From positions 73,005 through 137,004 of the forward strand of contig CAYSSO010000001.1 of the NCBI GenBank assembly GCA_964433875.1: a DNA stretch of 64,000 bases. Direction: 5' to 3'. The notes beneath the pieces were generated by a model. That model did no database searches. It saw nothing but the letters and a program-made list of their open reading frames with translations, and had not been told where the DNA came from. The stretch comes from Athalassotoga sp964433875. Its GTDB lineage: Bacteria; Thermotogota; Thermotogae; Mesoaciditogales; Mesoaciditogaceae. The position numbers and the translations under genes are program-made. This document shows positions 16,533-24,894 of the stretch, in pieces (the stretch's first letter is position 1; each line of letters starts with the position of its first letter).

Positions 16533-19500
16533 TTAGAACTCCCATATCGAGCAATTATTCATGAGAGGATTACCATCGTTGTCTGTTATACCATTTACAA
16601 TTACGTTGTAAGGACCGTAAGGAACGCTAACATTGTTTATAACGATAGCATTTGAAGAAACGTTCGCTTTCCCAAGATCGAATACCGCTCCATTGAGATT
16701 TTCGATTTTTACATATGGCGTGCCTTGAATTTCTTTGTCAAAGGAGATCTTTAGCATACCATTTACGATTCTGACATTCGTTATCCTTGGACCAACTGTA
16801 TCAACGTAGATCGTGTTGGTAAGTGAATTGATATTTCCTGCCATATCGACTGCTTTCAATTCGACATTGACATCTTTCCCCTCTAAGCCGGCAAAGAACT
16901 TCCTGAGAGAGAGCGTATACGTTCCATTTTCATCGAAAATTCTGAAGTAAAGTGGATGATCGCCTAAAGTCATGCTAAGGATGGCATACCTTAAATCCTT
17001 TCCATTCACGTTGAGCGTGAAAGTTGCATATGATGTCATATTCACATTGGAAGGTCCGTAAAATTCAAGTTCGGGAGATCTGGGATCAACGAAGATCGCA
17101 ACTTTTGCCTCAAATGTGGAGGTTTTATTATTTGCAAGGTTAACAGCCTTTACATTTAAAATGCCTATTCCGACAAATTTTAACTCGTTGGATACTTTTT
17201 CGTTGTTGATGTATACTTCGACATTCGAATTTCCGCCATCGGTAATGGCCTTCACCAAAATCGTTGGAGTAGCCTTTTCAAACCTGTAAAATTCTGAGTT
17301 ATTCGAGATTGGATGGCCATTAAGGTAAACCTTTATGACGGGAGGCTGAGTATCGACAAAGTAATTCTTGGTAACCGATGTCGACTGATCCAGCCAGTTG
17401 ACAGCCTTTACTGTAAGAGTCGCATTTCCGCTCTTCTCAAGATTTGCGCTTACAACAGTCGCATTCCATGTGCCATTTTCAAATTTGGCAGTTTTACCAT
17501 TCACGTAAACGTCCTTTACACCGGGACCGGACACATCCTCAACTTTAACCTTCACATTCAAAACCATTCTAGGACCTATAACGGACGGACTTGGAATGAC
17601 ATCTGTTATTTTGGGACCGATCTTATCAAAGGCAAATCTGAATGTGGCCGAGACATTCGTGCCGAATTTATTTACAGGATTTCTTGAAAGCACCTCTACA
17701 GAGTAAGTGCCGTTTTTATCTACAGTTATTGTAGTTGAAGATGAAGTCATGTCAAAGGATTTCCCGTTCACAGTCACAAAACTCTCAGGAATGACCTTTG
17801 AATCCGTAGTTGCCGAGATCTCTATGTAGGATCTATCTTTGCCCCAGTAAACGCCGTCCTTAAAGAGTGTGGAAACTGGTGTTATCTTTACATGAGGAGG
17901 CTTTGCGTCGACGAAGAAATGCTGAACTTTCGCAGAGGACAGACCAAGCAGATCTGTCGCAGTAGCGATTATAGAGAATTTTTTACTTTCCTGCGTATCT
18001 GGCGATATCAACGTAGCAACCCATGTTTTTGAATCGGTCGTGAAGGCCTTAATACCATTGACAAAGACATCCTTTATACCCGGGCCAAACTCATCGTTGA
18101 TTCTGACCTTTACCGTAAAAGATGTTGAAGGTCCCGTTAAAGATGGGAAATCAATTCCCGTTATCTCGGGATTTTGGAGATCAAATTTAACTCGGTAGGT
18201 TGCGTTCACGCTCTTAGAAAAGCCATTAACGGTATTCGTTGATATTACCGTTATGGTGTAGGTACCGGCAGTGGTTAGCTCTATCGAGATGAAGTTCTTT
18301 CCATTGTAAACTTGAGGATCTTGATTGACTATGACCTTTGTAAATACAGGATTGCCAGAATCTGTCTTTACGTTTATATTCACCCTGAATATATTCCTGC
18401 TCCAGTATATTCCATTGTGATAAAGCGAAGCGACAGGGGTTATCGAAATGTATGGAGGATTTATATCCACGTAGTAACTGAAGGTGGCCGAAGACGATTT
18501 ACCAAAATAATCGTACGCCGTGATGGTAAAATTCTGATAGCCACTCACATCGGGACTCGGGCTCTTTATATCGGCAACCCACCTTCCACTTACTTCCTTG
18601 GCCTTAACGTTGTTGACAAAGACATTTTCGATTCCTACTCCATCGCCATCTGTAGCCACCACTGATACTGTCATCGTGCTGTCAGGTCCGATGTACTTTG
18701 GATAATAAACTGATTTTATTTCTGGAGCCAGATTACGATACGCTACAGAGACATTCGTTGAAAAAGCAGTTGAAAGTTTATTCACGGGATCTATAATTTT
18801 CAATGCTATCGTATAACTCCCGCTCGAAGGGAATTCAAAGGTTAAAATTCTGGCAGTGTAGCCGTTATATTGGCCGACTAAATTTTTTGAAGGTTCATAT
18901 CCATACACGGTAATTTCAGGTGTCAAATCACGACATGCCGTTGTAGCGACAAAGGTAAGGGATGGAATTGCATATTTTCCCCACAGAACGTTGTTTTTAA
19001 TCAACGAGGCATCTTGGGTAATTAGCATATAAGAAGGACTCTTTCCATCGGAAAAAGCCTTAAAAGATGCGTATCCCTTGTTAGTGGCCGCATCGATGGC
19101 TGTGGCTTCTATTTGAAATGGCCCTGTGAAATCCGGTGTCAGAATCGTGGCCTGCCACGTTGAATTTTTCAAAAATTCGGCCTGGATTCCATTTACAATG
19201 ATGTTAGATATCCCGCTTATAGTCGATACGGCCGTTACTTTTACAGGAATGTAAGTATTCGCCGGCAGGCACTTTTCTAAATCCACAAAATTCACAGTAG
19301 GAGTTCCAATATCTATAATGTACGCGGAAATGGATGAGAAGATCTCTCCGGCTATGTTGACGGCCTTAACCGAAAATATGTGCCATCCGTTTTTTAAATG
19401 CGTTATATCGATATCAAATGTTCTCGAAAGGTAAACGGTTGCGGCAGGACTCACATTTATTACAGAGGCCACATTCGTATCAACCATGAATTCGATCTTT

Positions 19501-19952
19501 TCAAGGCCAAGGCCTCCGTAAACTTTTACCGGTACTCTTACAACTTTTGTATTCCCTATGTAAGAGTTGTTCGATGGTATGGGTTTTCCTATTTGTATAA
19601 CTGGATTTGCGTTGATCGAAACAGTTATGGTCGACTCTTTACTGAAAGTTTCACCACTCTGTGATCTGGCAACTATAGAGATCGGGAAATTTTGAACTGC
19701 CTGCGTTATGGAAGGAGCGATGAAATCGAACGAGGCTGTGGAGCCCGTGGCCTTTAAAGTAAATCCATTAAAAGTAGCCGTTATGAAGGAAATAGGTTCT
19801 CCCGAAGTCGAATATGCGCTTACAAAAACTTTAAATGGGGCATTTGCGAGGACCTGCTGGGGATAAACCTGTACCTGCATCTGAATGATTTGGGCCATTC
19901 CGGATAGGCCTATTATCATAAAAATCGCAAAAATGAATATAAACCTTTTCAC
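16533..19952 (-). CDS. large secreted Ig-like repeat protein (predicted sheath or surface protein)
   Basis: 1139 residues with a GTG start at 19952 behind GGGGGTAAG. The signal peptide covers about 1-20 (MKRFIFIFAIFMIIGLSGMA). From about residue 400 to 950 a two-module unit of roughly 185 residues recurs three times. Module A carries a GP..T/M...V motif and VFVNGIKA/VYVNGKTA. Module B starts with VDxxPPxIxITPVxxL and ends near GTYTITVISTN/GTYSVEVLSRN. The C-terminus (about 1050-1139) resembles an SbsA-type Ig domain (GPRITNVRIVNGMLKISFDK). No SLH domain or anchor of its own, so retention may depend on its neighbours. Heads the envelope operon. Confidence 0.82.
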   Translation of the reverse strand: MKRFIFIFAIFMIIGLSGMAQIIQMQVQVYPQQVLANAPFKVFVSAYSTSGEPISFITATFNGFTLKATGSTASFDFIAPSITQAVQNFPISIVARSQSGETFSKESTITVSINANPVIQIGKPIPSNNSYIGNTKVVRVPVKVYGGLGLEKIEFMVDTNVASVINVSPAATVYLSRTFDIDITHLKNGWHIFSVKAVNIAGEIFSSISAYIIDIGTPTVNFVDLEKCLPANTYIPVKVTAVSTISGISNIIVNGIQAEFLKNSTWQATILTPDFTGPFQIEATAIDAATNKGYASFKAFSDGKSPSYMLITQDASLIKNNVLWGKYAIPSLTFVATTACRDLTPEITVYGYEPSKNLVGQYNGYTARILTFEFPSSGSYTIALKIIDPVNKLSTAFSTNVSVAYRNLAPEIKSVYYPKYIGPDSTMTVSVVATDGDGVGIENVFVNNVKAKEVSGRWVADIKSPSPDVSGYQNFTITAYDYFGKSSSATFSYYVDINPPYISITPVASLYHNGIYWSRNIFRVNINVKTDSGNPVFTKVIVNQDPQVYNGKNFISIELTTAGTYTITVISTNTVNGFSKSVNATYRVKFDLQNPEITGIDFPSLTGPSTSFTVKVRINDEFGPGIKDVFVNGIKAFTTDSKTWVATLISPDTQESKKFSIIATATDLLGLSSAKVQHFFVDAKPPHVKITPVSTLFKDGVYWGKDRSYIEISATTDSKVIPESFVTVNGKSFDMTSSSTTITVDKNGTYSVEVLSRNPVNKFGTNVSATFRFAFDKIGPKITDVIPSPSVIGPRMVLNVKVKVEDVSGPGVKDVYVNGKTAKFENGTWNATVVSANLEKSGNATLTVKAVNWLDQSTSVTKNYFVDTQPPVIKVYLNGHPISNNSEFYRFEKATPTILVKAITDGGNSNVEVYINNEKVSNELKFVGIGILNVKAVNLANNKTSTFEAKVAIFVDPRSPELEFYGPSNVNMTSYATFTLNVNGKDLRYAILSMTLGDHPLYFRIFDENGTYTLSLRKFFAGLEGKDVNVELKAVDMAGNINSLTNTIYVDTVGPRITNVRIVNGMLKISFDKEIQGTPYVKIENLNGAVFDLGKANVSSNAIVINNVSVPYGPYNVIVNGITDNDGNPLMNNCSIWEF

Positions 19953-19988
19953 AATCTTACCCCCTTCACAGTCATGTACAATTTATTA

Positions 19989-20019
19989 TTATACATCAAA
20001 TTTTATTTTTAATGTTAAA
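19989..20019 (-). promoter_or_regulatory. probable promoter of the envelope operon
   Basis: Minus strand: TATAAT (19994-19989), with TTAACA (20019-20014) at a long 19-nt spacing. It lies about 37 nt before the GTG of the large Ig-repeat gene. Confidence 0.4.
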
Positions 20020-20043
20020 AGTGTGCATGTGTAGGGAAACAAA

Positions 20044-20146
20044 GTGAGTAGTGAAGAGTGAGAAGTGAGCAGTTTTAATTTTCCATTTTCAATTGTCAAT
20101 TTTCAATTCATGTGCCACAAGCCACATGCTAAGAGCCAATTATACG
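20044..20146. repeat. low-complexity intergenic element, probable dispersed repeat
   Basis: The stretch is built of near-heptameric words: GTGAGTAGTGAAGAGTGAG and GAAGTGAGCAG at 20044-20072, then repeated TTTTCAATT/GTCAATT words at 20073-20110, then GTGCCACAAGCCACATGC at 20111-20128. It has no open frame, is unlike the surrounding gene DNA, and resembles repeated intergenic elements seen between genes in some genomes. A genome-wide comparison was not possible. Confidence 0.45.
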
Positions 20147-20162
20147 CACTCTATTTTCGGGC

Positions 20163-20191
20163 TTGATTTTTATCTTCAAATGTATTAGAAT
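20163..20191 (+). promoter_or_regulatory. promoter of tRNA-Ala
   Basis: TTGATT (20163-20168), 17-nt spacer, TAGAAT (20186-20191), ending 14 nt before the mature tRNA 5' end. Confidence 0.5.
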
Positions 20192-20205
20192 ATAAATCGT
20201 TATGC

Positions 20206-20278
20206 GGGGTCGTGGCGCAGCTGGGAGCGCGCTTGCATGGCATGCAAGAGGTCGTGGGTTCAAATCCCATCGGCTCCA
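20206..20278 (+). tRNA. tRNA-Ala (anticodon GGC)
   Basis: The 73-nt cloverleaf can be drawn by hand. The acceptor GGGGTCG pairs with CGGCTCC and contains the G3-U70 pair that identifies alanine tRNAs. The anticodon stem is CTTGC/GCAAG with loop ATGGCAT, giving anticodon GGC. The T arm is GTGGG-TTCAAAT-CCCAT. The discriminator is A at 20278. The next bases are CA, so the 3' CCA is not encoded and must be added enzymatically. A terminator follows at 20291. Confidence 0.97.
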
Positions 20279-20290
20279 CAGAAAAAAATA

Positions 20291-20315
20291 AAAGGGCGAA
20301 ATCGCCCTTTTTATA
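20291..20315. terminator. bidirectional intrinsic terminator after tRNA-Ala
   Basis: AAAGGGCGA, loop AA, TCGCCCTTT then TTTATAT. The run of A on the other side lets it also end the minus-strand biotin-carrier gene that stops at 20311. Confidence 0.8.
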
Positions 20316-20718
20316 TTTGATAAAGCGTGACAAGCGGCTGGTCTATTTCAACTTGCTGGCCTTCCTTGACAAGGATTGATCTTATTTTGCAATTAAAGGG
20401 AGCAAGAATTTCATTTTCCATCTTCATGGCCTCAAGCGTTAAAATCGTCTGTCCGTCCTTTACAGTTTCTCCAACGTTAACTTTTATTTTCACGATCGTG
20501 CCAGACATTGGAGCGCGCAATATTTCTTCGTTAGAAGAAGCCCTTTCTTCCGGTTCGCTATTAACCTCTTCGACCTTCTTGGTCTCATGATGGATTTCTT
20601 TTACATGGCTCTCTTCTGTACGCGGCTTTGGAATATAAGAATTTTCTTGTTGATTTTGAACCTCTTCAACCTCAACCTCATAACTTTTTCCGTTAACCTT
20701 CACAATGTATTTTTTCAT
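20311..20718 (-). CDS. biotin carboxyl carrier subunit of methylmalonyl-CoA (de)carboxylase
   Basis: 135 residues from ATG 20718 (a GTG directly before it is possible). The N-terminal strand-rich segment (MKKYIVKVNGKSYEVEVEEV) is followed by a charged linker of about 40 residues and a biotinyl domain from about 67. The biotinylation motif is EAMKMEN with the target Lys99. It carries CO2 between the carboxyltransferase and either a biotin carboxylase or a membrane decarboxylase. Upstream lie a 49-residue ORF, the carboxyltransferase and the epimerase. No biotin carboxylase or sodium-pumping beta subunit is in this window, so carboxylase versus decarboxylase cannot be settled here. Confidence 0.88.
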   Translation of the reverse strand: MKKYIVKVNGKSYEVEVEEVQNQQENSYIPKPRTEESHVKEIHHETKKVEEVNSEPEERASSNEEILRAPMSGTIVKIKVNVGETVKDGQTILTLEAMKMENEILAPFNCKIRSILVKEGQQVEIDQPLVTLYQI

Positions 20719-20722
20719 CACT

Positions 20723-20872
20723 TTACCCCTTTCTCACTCTCCAGAAAACGTAAGGCGCATGGGCAATCCATCTCGAACATGGAATTTCTCTAACGCTTAC
20801 AATTCTTAGATTCGTTCGCCTTTCGTAAGACATTATCGCGGAAATTATGATGGCAACGATCTCTTCATCCAT
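20723..20872 (-). CDS. small protein between carboxyltransferase and biotin carrier genes
   Basis: A 49-residue frame: ATG at 20872 with AGGAG 6 nt before it, TAA at 20723, beginning MDEEIVAIIISAIMSYERR and ending in the basic, aromatic stretch APYVFWRVRKG. Position and composition resemble the short delta/epsilon-type subunits that accompany acyl-CoA carboxyltransferases: an N-terminal acidic-hydrophobic helix, then a short basic strand. It lacks the clear transmembrane helix of OadG. It starts 9 nt after the carboxyltransferase stop and ends just before the biotin carrier, so it is very probably translated. Function inferred from position only. Confidence 0.65.
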   Translation of the reverse strand: MDEEIVAIIISAIMSYERRTNLRIVSVREIPCSRWIAHAPYVFWRVRKG

Positions 20873-20881
20873 GGCATTCTC

Positions 20882-22403
20882 CTACAATGGTATATTCCCG
20901 TGTTTTTTTGCCGGTTTTCCTTCAACCTTCGAAGAGAGGATCTCAAGCGCGCGTATAATCCTTTCTCTTGTCTCAGACGGAAGAATTACGGTGTCAACGT
21001 ATCCTCTCGATGCCGCAACGTACGGGTTAGAAAATGTTTCCGCGTATTCTTTTATCTTTTCCGATCTTGTCTTTTCTGGGTCGGGAGAATTCTTTATCTC
21101 ATTTCTGAAGATCACATTTGCGGCGCCATCTGCCCCCATGACTGCTATTTCGGCCATTACAAGATCCGATCCAAGATGCTGGCTTCCCATCGCTATATAA
21201 GCACCGCCATAATCTCTTCTGGTTATTACCGTTATTTTCGGAACGGAAGCCTCGCTGTAAGCAAAGAGCAATTTTGCTCCATGCCTTATTATTCCGCCGT
21301 ATTCCTGAGAAGTTCCAGGCAGAAACCCCGGAGTATCTGCAAAAGTAAGAACGGGTATGTTAAATGCATCTAAAAACCTTATGAATCTTGCCGCCTTATC
21401 TGATGAATCTATATCAAGCACACCGGCAAGCACTTGGCTGATTGGCTACTATTCCAACTACTCTTCCATTTATTCTCGCAAAACCGGTGATCATGGATCT
21501 CGCAAATTTCTGGTGAACCTCAAGGAAGGTGCCCGGATCCACAATTCTGTTTATTATATCGATCATATCGTAAGGCTTATTTGAACTCTCCGGAATGATA
21601 GAATCAATCGTTTGATCCACCGGCAGATCTACGGGAGGAGCAATGGGGGGAGTTTCCATGTTATTTGAAGGCAAATATGAAAGCATCTTTTTAACTATCT
21701 CCATCGCATCTTTATCGTCTTTGGCTATAAAATGAGCAACGCCACTCTTTGAGTTGTGAATTTCTGCTCCACCTAAATTCTCCTGTGTCACATCCTCGCC
21801 GGTAACGGCTTTTATAACCTCCGGTCCGGTTATGAACATTTTCGAGGTTTTATCAACCATAATAACAAAATCTGTAATCGCCGGAGAATATACTGCACCT
21901 CCAGCGCACGGACCTGCAATGACGGTAATCTGTGGAATCACACCGGAGGCAAGCGTATTTCTGTAAAATATCTCACCGTAGCCATAAAGCGCGTCTACAC
22001 CTTCTTGAATTCTTGCACCGCCAGAGTCATTTATACCGATAAGCGGTATCCCCATCTTAATGGCAAGATCCTGAATTTTGACTATCTTCTTTGCGTGCAT
22101 TTCTCCAACAGATCCACCCTGAACGGTAAAATCTTGAGAAAAGATCGCAACTTCACGTCCGTTGACCTTACCTATTCCGGTAACAACGCCATCTGCTGGA
22201 AAGTACTTCTGATCGAGTCCAAAATATGTGGACCTGTGCCTTATATGATCATCTACTTCAAAAAAGGTCCCCTCATCTACCAGAAGATCTATTCTTTCTC
22301 TGGCAGTTAACTTTCCCTCCTCGTGCTGTTTTTTTATCCTTTCCGATCCTCCACCGGCCCTTATTATTTCACGCCTTTGAAGTAAATCTTTGTTTTTGTC
22401 CAA
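20882..22403 (-). pseudogene. methylmalonyl-CoA/propionyl-CoA carboxyltransferase alpha subunit, frameshifted
   Basis: The two halves are in different frames. The 5' part (22403-21414, TTG start with AAGGAGG 10 nt before it) has the crotonase-like N-domain: KLTARERIDLL, GGSVGEMHAKKI, GINDSGGARIQEG and AGPCAGGAVYSPA. It ends ANQPSACRCA and stop. The 3' part (21433-20882) continues LAGVLDIDSSDKAARFIRF, then DTPGFLPGTSQEYGG and GGAYIAMGSQHLG. In relatives these join as NQPxVLAGVLDID, so two bases appear to be missing at 21431-21437. All other motifs are intact, which points to a recent mutation or a sequencing error rather than old decay. Separate translation from GTG 21433 is possible but no Shine-Dalgarno site precedes it. 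Confidence 0.85.
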
Positions 22404-22404
22404 T

Positions 22405-22809
22405 TCAATCTTTCCTCCTTTCAACAAGTTCTATCATAACACCATTTGCATCTTTTGGATGCACGAAGGTTACAATCGTGTTGTCTGCACCGGCTGAAGG
22501 CTCGGATGTTATTCTATAACCCTGTGCTTTTAGACTTTGAACGGTTTCGTAAATGTCATCAACCTCGAAGGCTATGTGATTCAATCCCTCACCGCGTTTT
22601 TCTATGAACTTGGATATCGTGCCTTCAGGATCCTGATCCTCAAGCAATTCTATTCTTGTATCTCCTACCCTTATCATCATAACTTTCAGTTTCCTGTCCT
22701 CAAGGATCTCTTCCTTTCCCTCGAGAGAAAATGGACCTGTGTACAATTTAGAGGCTTGAGAAATTGATTTTACCGCTACACCAATATGATCAATTTTCTT
22801 CACCTTCAC
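22405..22809 (-). CDS. mce: methylmalonyl-CoA epimerase
   Basis: 134 residues, a two-module vicinal-oxygen-chelate fold. Metal ligands are His (KIDHIGVAV, about residue 7), a second His in GEGLNHIAFEV (about 83) and Glu in NGVMIELVE near the end. It interconverts (R)- and (S)-methylmalonyl-CoA in propionate metabolism. GTG start at 22809 behind GGAGGAGG. Its 3' end encodes the ribosome binding site of the carboxyltransferase gene that follows, so the two are coupled. The family also contains glyoxalases, but the context favours epimerase. Confidence 0.9.
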   Translation of the reverse strand: MKVKKIDHIGVAVKSISQASKLYTGPFSLEGKEEILEDRKLKVMMIRVGDTRIELLEDQDPEGTISKFIEKRGEGLNHIAFEVDDIYETVQSLKAQGYRITSEPSAGADNTIVTFVHPKDANGVMIELVERRKD

Positions 22810-24140
22810 AAGTTTTCCTCCTCCTTTAGAGAACTTGCATTTTTGTAATGTTTAAGGTAAAGGTTCTGGACGATCTTCTTCAGGCTGTTTATATTTTCTA
22901 TACCCATTGAGCCTTTCCACCAGTAATGGATAAGCGCGCCCTTTAATATAAGCGGATCAACATCTGATGGTATTTGATGCTTTTCAACGGCATCCTTCCA
23001 ATCTAAAGATCCGGGTATGAGAGTGTATTCGTTCAAAAAAGGTTTCACGCCGAGACTTTCTATTCTCTCGATGTCTTCAAGGGCAGATTCAAAGGTCTGG
23101 CCGGGCAAGCCTATTATGAGATAAACTCCCAAATTATCATAAGTAAAGCCGGCATTCTTTAGAATTTCAACGGCTCTTTCGAATATTTGATTTGTAACTT
23201 TCCCTCCGGTCTTCTTTTGAAGGTACGGATCTCCGGTTTCGTAACCTATCCTTACCGTCTTGAATTGTTTTTTAATCATCAAAGAGGCTATCTCTTCATC
23301 AACATATGCGGCGTGAATTCCGTTCGGAAGATGGTATCTGATCCCATCGGGAAGATTTTTCAAGATATCCTTAAATCTCTCTTTGTTAAAAAGAATGGCG
23401 TCGTCATAGAATGCTATGTCTTTGACATTCATCTTTTTTAAAGAAAGAATTTCTTCTATTACAGATTCGACGCTTCTTGACTTAAAGCCCTTTTGCCACG
23501 CTATGCAATAAGTACATCTAAAAGGACAGCCGTAAGTCGTATGGACAACGGCAGAATCAAGTTCTTTATAAAAAGAATAATCTGGCGTTATCTTTTCAAA
23601 CCAGTCTTCACCAACGACTCTGTCTATCTTTTTGCCTGTCAATTTTTCTACGACTTCGTAAATTTTCGGAATCCCATCGCCCGCCACTACAAGATCGGCA
23701 CCTGAATTCTTGGCATGATCGAAGAGCAATGTTGGATAATTTCCTCCAAGGACAACCGGGGCTTTGAATTTTGCTTTCAATATCCTTATCGTTTCAAAGA
23801 CGCCACCATACCAGTATGTCATCATCGAAGTAACCAAAATCACGTCTGGATCGAAGTTTAGATCTTCTATGACTTTTAAAGGCGCGCCGTACCTTTTGAC
23901 GCGTCTTGGTATTCCGTATTTTTTTAAATTTCCTATCACCTCATAATGAAATTTGCCCGTTCCATACATCCCTTCATGTGAATTGTTGTCGGGCAACTTT
24001 CTATCTAAAAGATCGATCAATTTTACCTCAGCCCCGGCCATCTTAAGGGCTTTTGCAATGTACAAAAGTCCAACAGGCTTAAGCCAAAAATCGTAGGCCG
24101 ATACGTCGTGAATATACGGGTTAACAAGAAGAACTTTCAT
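22806..24140 (-). CDS. B12-binding-domain radical SAM protein
   Basis: 444 residues. The N-terminal Rossmann-like B12-binding fold (MKVLLVNPYI..., LVTSMMTYWYG, VVLGGNYPTLLF) lacks the classic DxHxxG, as in BchE-type enzymes. The radical SAM cluster motif CPFRCTYC has C205, C209 and C212. The later GLPGQTFESALEDIE segment is typical of the family. The reaction is unknown; methyl transfer or ring formation are family themes. It overlaps the mce start by 4 nt and the coaX end by 20 nt, so it sits in the middle of the operon, but no link to methylmalonyl-CoA chemistry is established. Confidence 0.85.
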   Translation of the reverse strand: MKVLLVNPYIHDVSAYDFWLKPVGLLYIAKALKMAGAEVKLIDLLDRKLPDNNSHEGMYGTGKFHYEVIGNLKKYGIPRRVKRYGAPLKVIEDLNFDPDVILVTSMMTYWYGGVFETIRILKAKFKAPVVLGGNYPTLLFDHAKNSGADLVVAGDGIPKIYEVVEKLTGKKIDRVVGEDWFEKITPDYSFYKELDSAVVHTTYGCPFRCTYCIAWQKGFKSRSVESVIEEILSLKKMNVKDIAFYDDAILFNKERFKDILKNLPDGIRYHLPNGIHAAYVDEEIASLMIKKQFKTVRIGYETGDPYLQKKTGGKVTNQIFERAVEILKNAGFTYDNLGVYLIIGLPGQTFESALEDIERIESLGVKPFLNEYTLIPGSLDWKDAVEKHQIPSDVDPLILKGALIHYWWKGSMGIENINSLKKIVQNLYLKHYKNASSLKEEENL

Positions 24141-24894
24141 TCTTATGAGAATAAAAAACAGATATTCCTCGTAAAGTTAGATCGGGTTCATATTCTTCTA
24201 TTTTAGTTGAACTTTTTGATATCTCGGATCCATAGCCGCCCGTAGAGATAACTTTGAATTTTGTCGAGAACTCGTCTTCAAAAAGAGAAACAAAACCGTC
24301 TATCGCAAACATGGTACCCATCATGATGCCGGCCTGAATATTTGTAATTGTGTCCTTCCCAACCGGAGAATCTGGAAATTTAGCCTCAACAGTTGGGAGT
24401 TTTGCCGTATTCGTAAATAGAGAATGAATGGCCGTTCTAGGTCCGGGCAGAATAACGCCGCCTTCATACCTGTCAGTTAGAATATCTATTGTTATTGCCG
24501 TGCCAAAATCTACGACTATGACATTTTTATTGTAAATTTCTTTGGCGGCGACAACGTTCGCTATTCTATCGGCGCCAAGTTCATTTGGAGTCCAGACATT
24601 CCATTCTATCCAGTTAGCATCCTTTATCTTAACAAAGGTTGGAATTTTGTTCATGTATTTTTTGCCGTAATATTTGAATACTTCATTCAAACTTGGAACA
24701 ACTGAAGCCACGCATATATCCTCTATAATCGAAAATTTATACCCTGAAAAATCGAGAAAATTTTTTATATGGACCAAAAACTCATCTTCTGTCGATATAT
24801 TCTTCGTACTTATTCTCCATGTGTAAAATGATTTATTTTCATTCATAAGTCCCATGACGACATTTGTATTTCCGGCATCAATGGCTAACAGCAT
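24121..24894 (-). CDS. coaX: type III pantothenate kinase
   Basis: 257 residues, ASKHA fold of CoaX. DAGNTNVVMG at the start binds phosphate, PNELGADRIANVVAA near 99-113 binds pantothenate and contributes the catalytic Asp, and VDFGTAITIDIL near 124-135 completes the site. It catalyses the first step of coenzyme A synthesis. Overlaps pdxT by 17 nt and the radical SAM gene by 20 nt, so expression is tightly coupled with the vitamin B6 genes. Confidence 0.95.
   Translation of the reverse strand: MLLAIDAGNTNVVMGLMNENKSFYTWRISTKNISTEDEFLVHIKNFLDFSGYKFSIIEDICVASVVPSLNEVFKYYGKKYMNKIPTFVKIKDANWIEWNVWTPNELGADRIANVVAAKEIYNKNVIVVDFGTAITIDILTDRYEGGVILPGPRTAIHSLFTNTAKLPTVEAKFPDSPVGKDTITNIQAGIMMGTMFAIDGFVSLFEDEFSTKFKVISTGGYGSEISKSSTKIEEYEPDLTLRGISVFYSHKNESSSC

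Noticed and set aside
20151..20333. 60-codon minus-strand frame across the tRNA-Ala gene, containing MGFEPTTSC
   Set aside because: It is the antisense translation of the tRNA; this peptide is a well-known false annotation produced by tRNA genes.
21414..21433. Programmed frameshift in the carboxyltransferase
   Set aside because: No slippery heptamer or downstream stimulatory structure is evident at the junction; mutation or read error is simpler.
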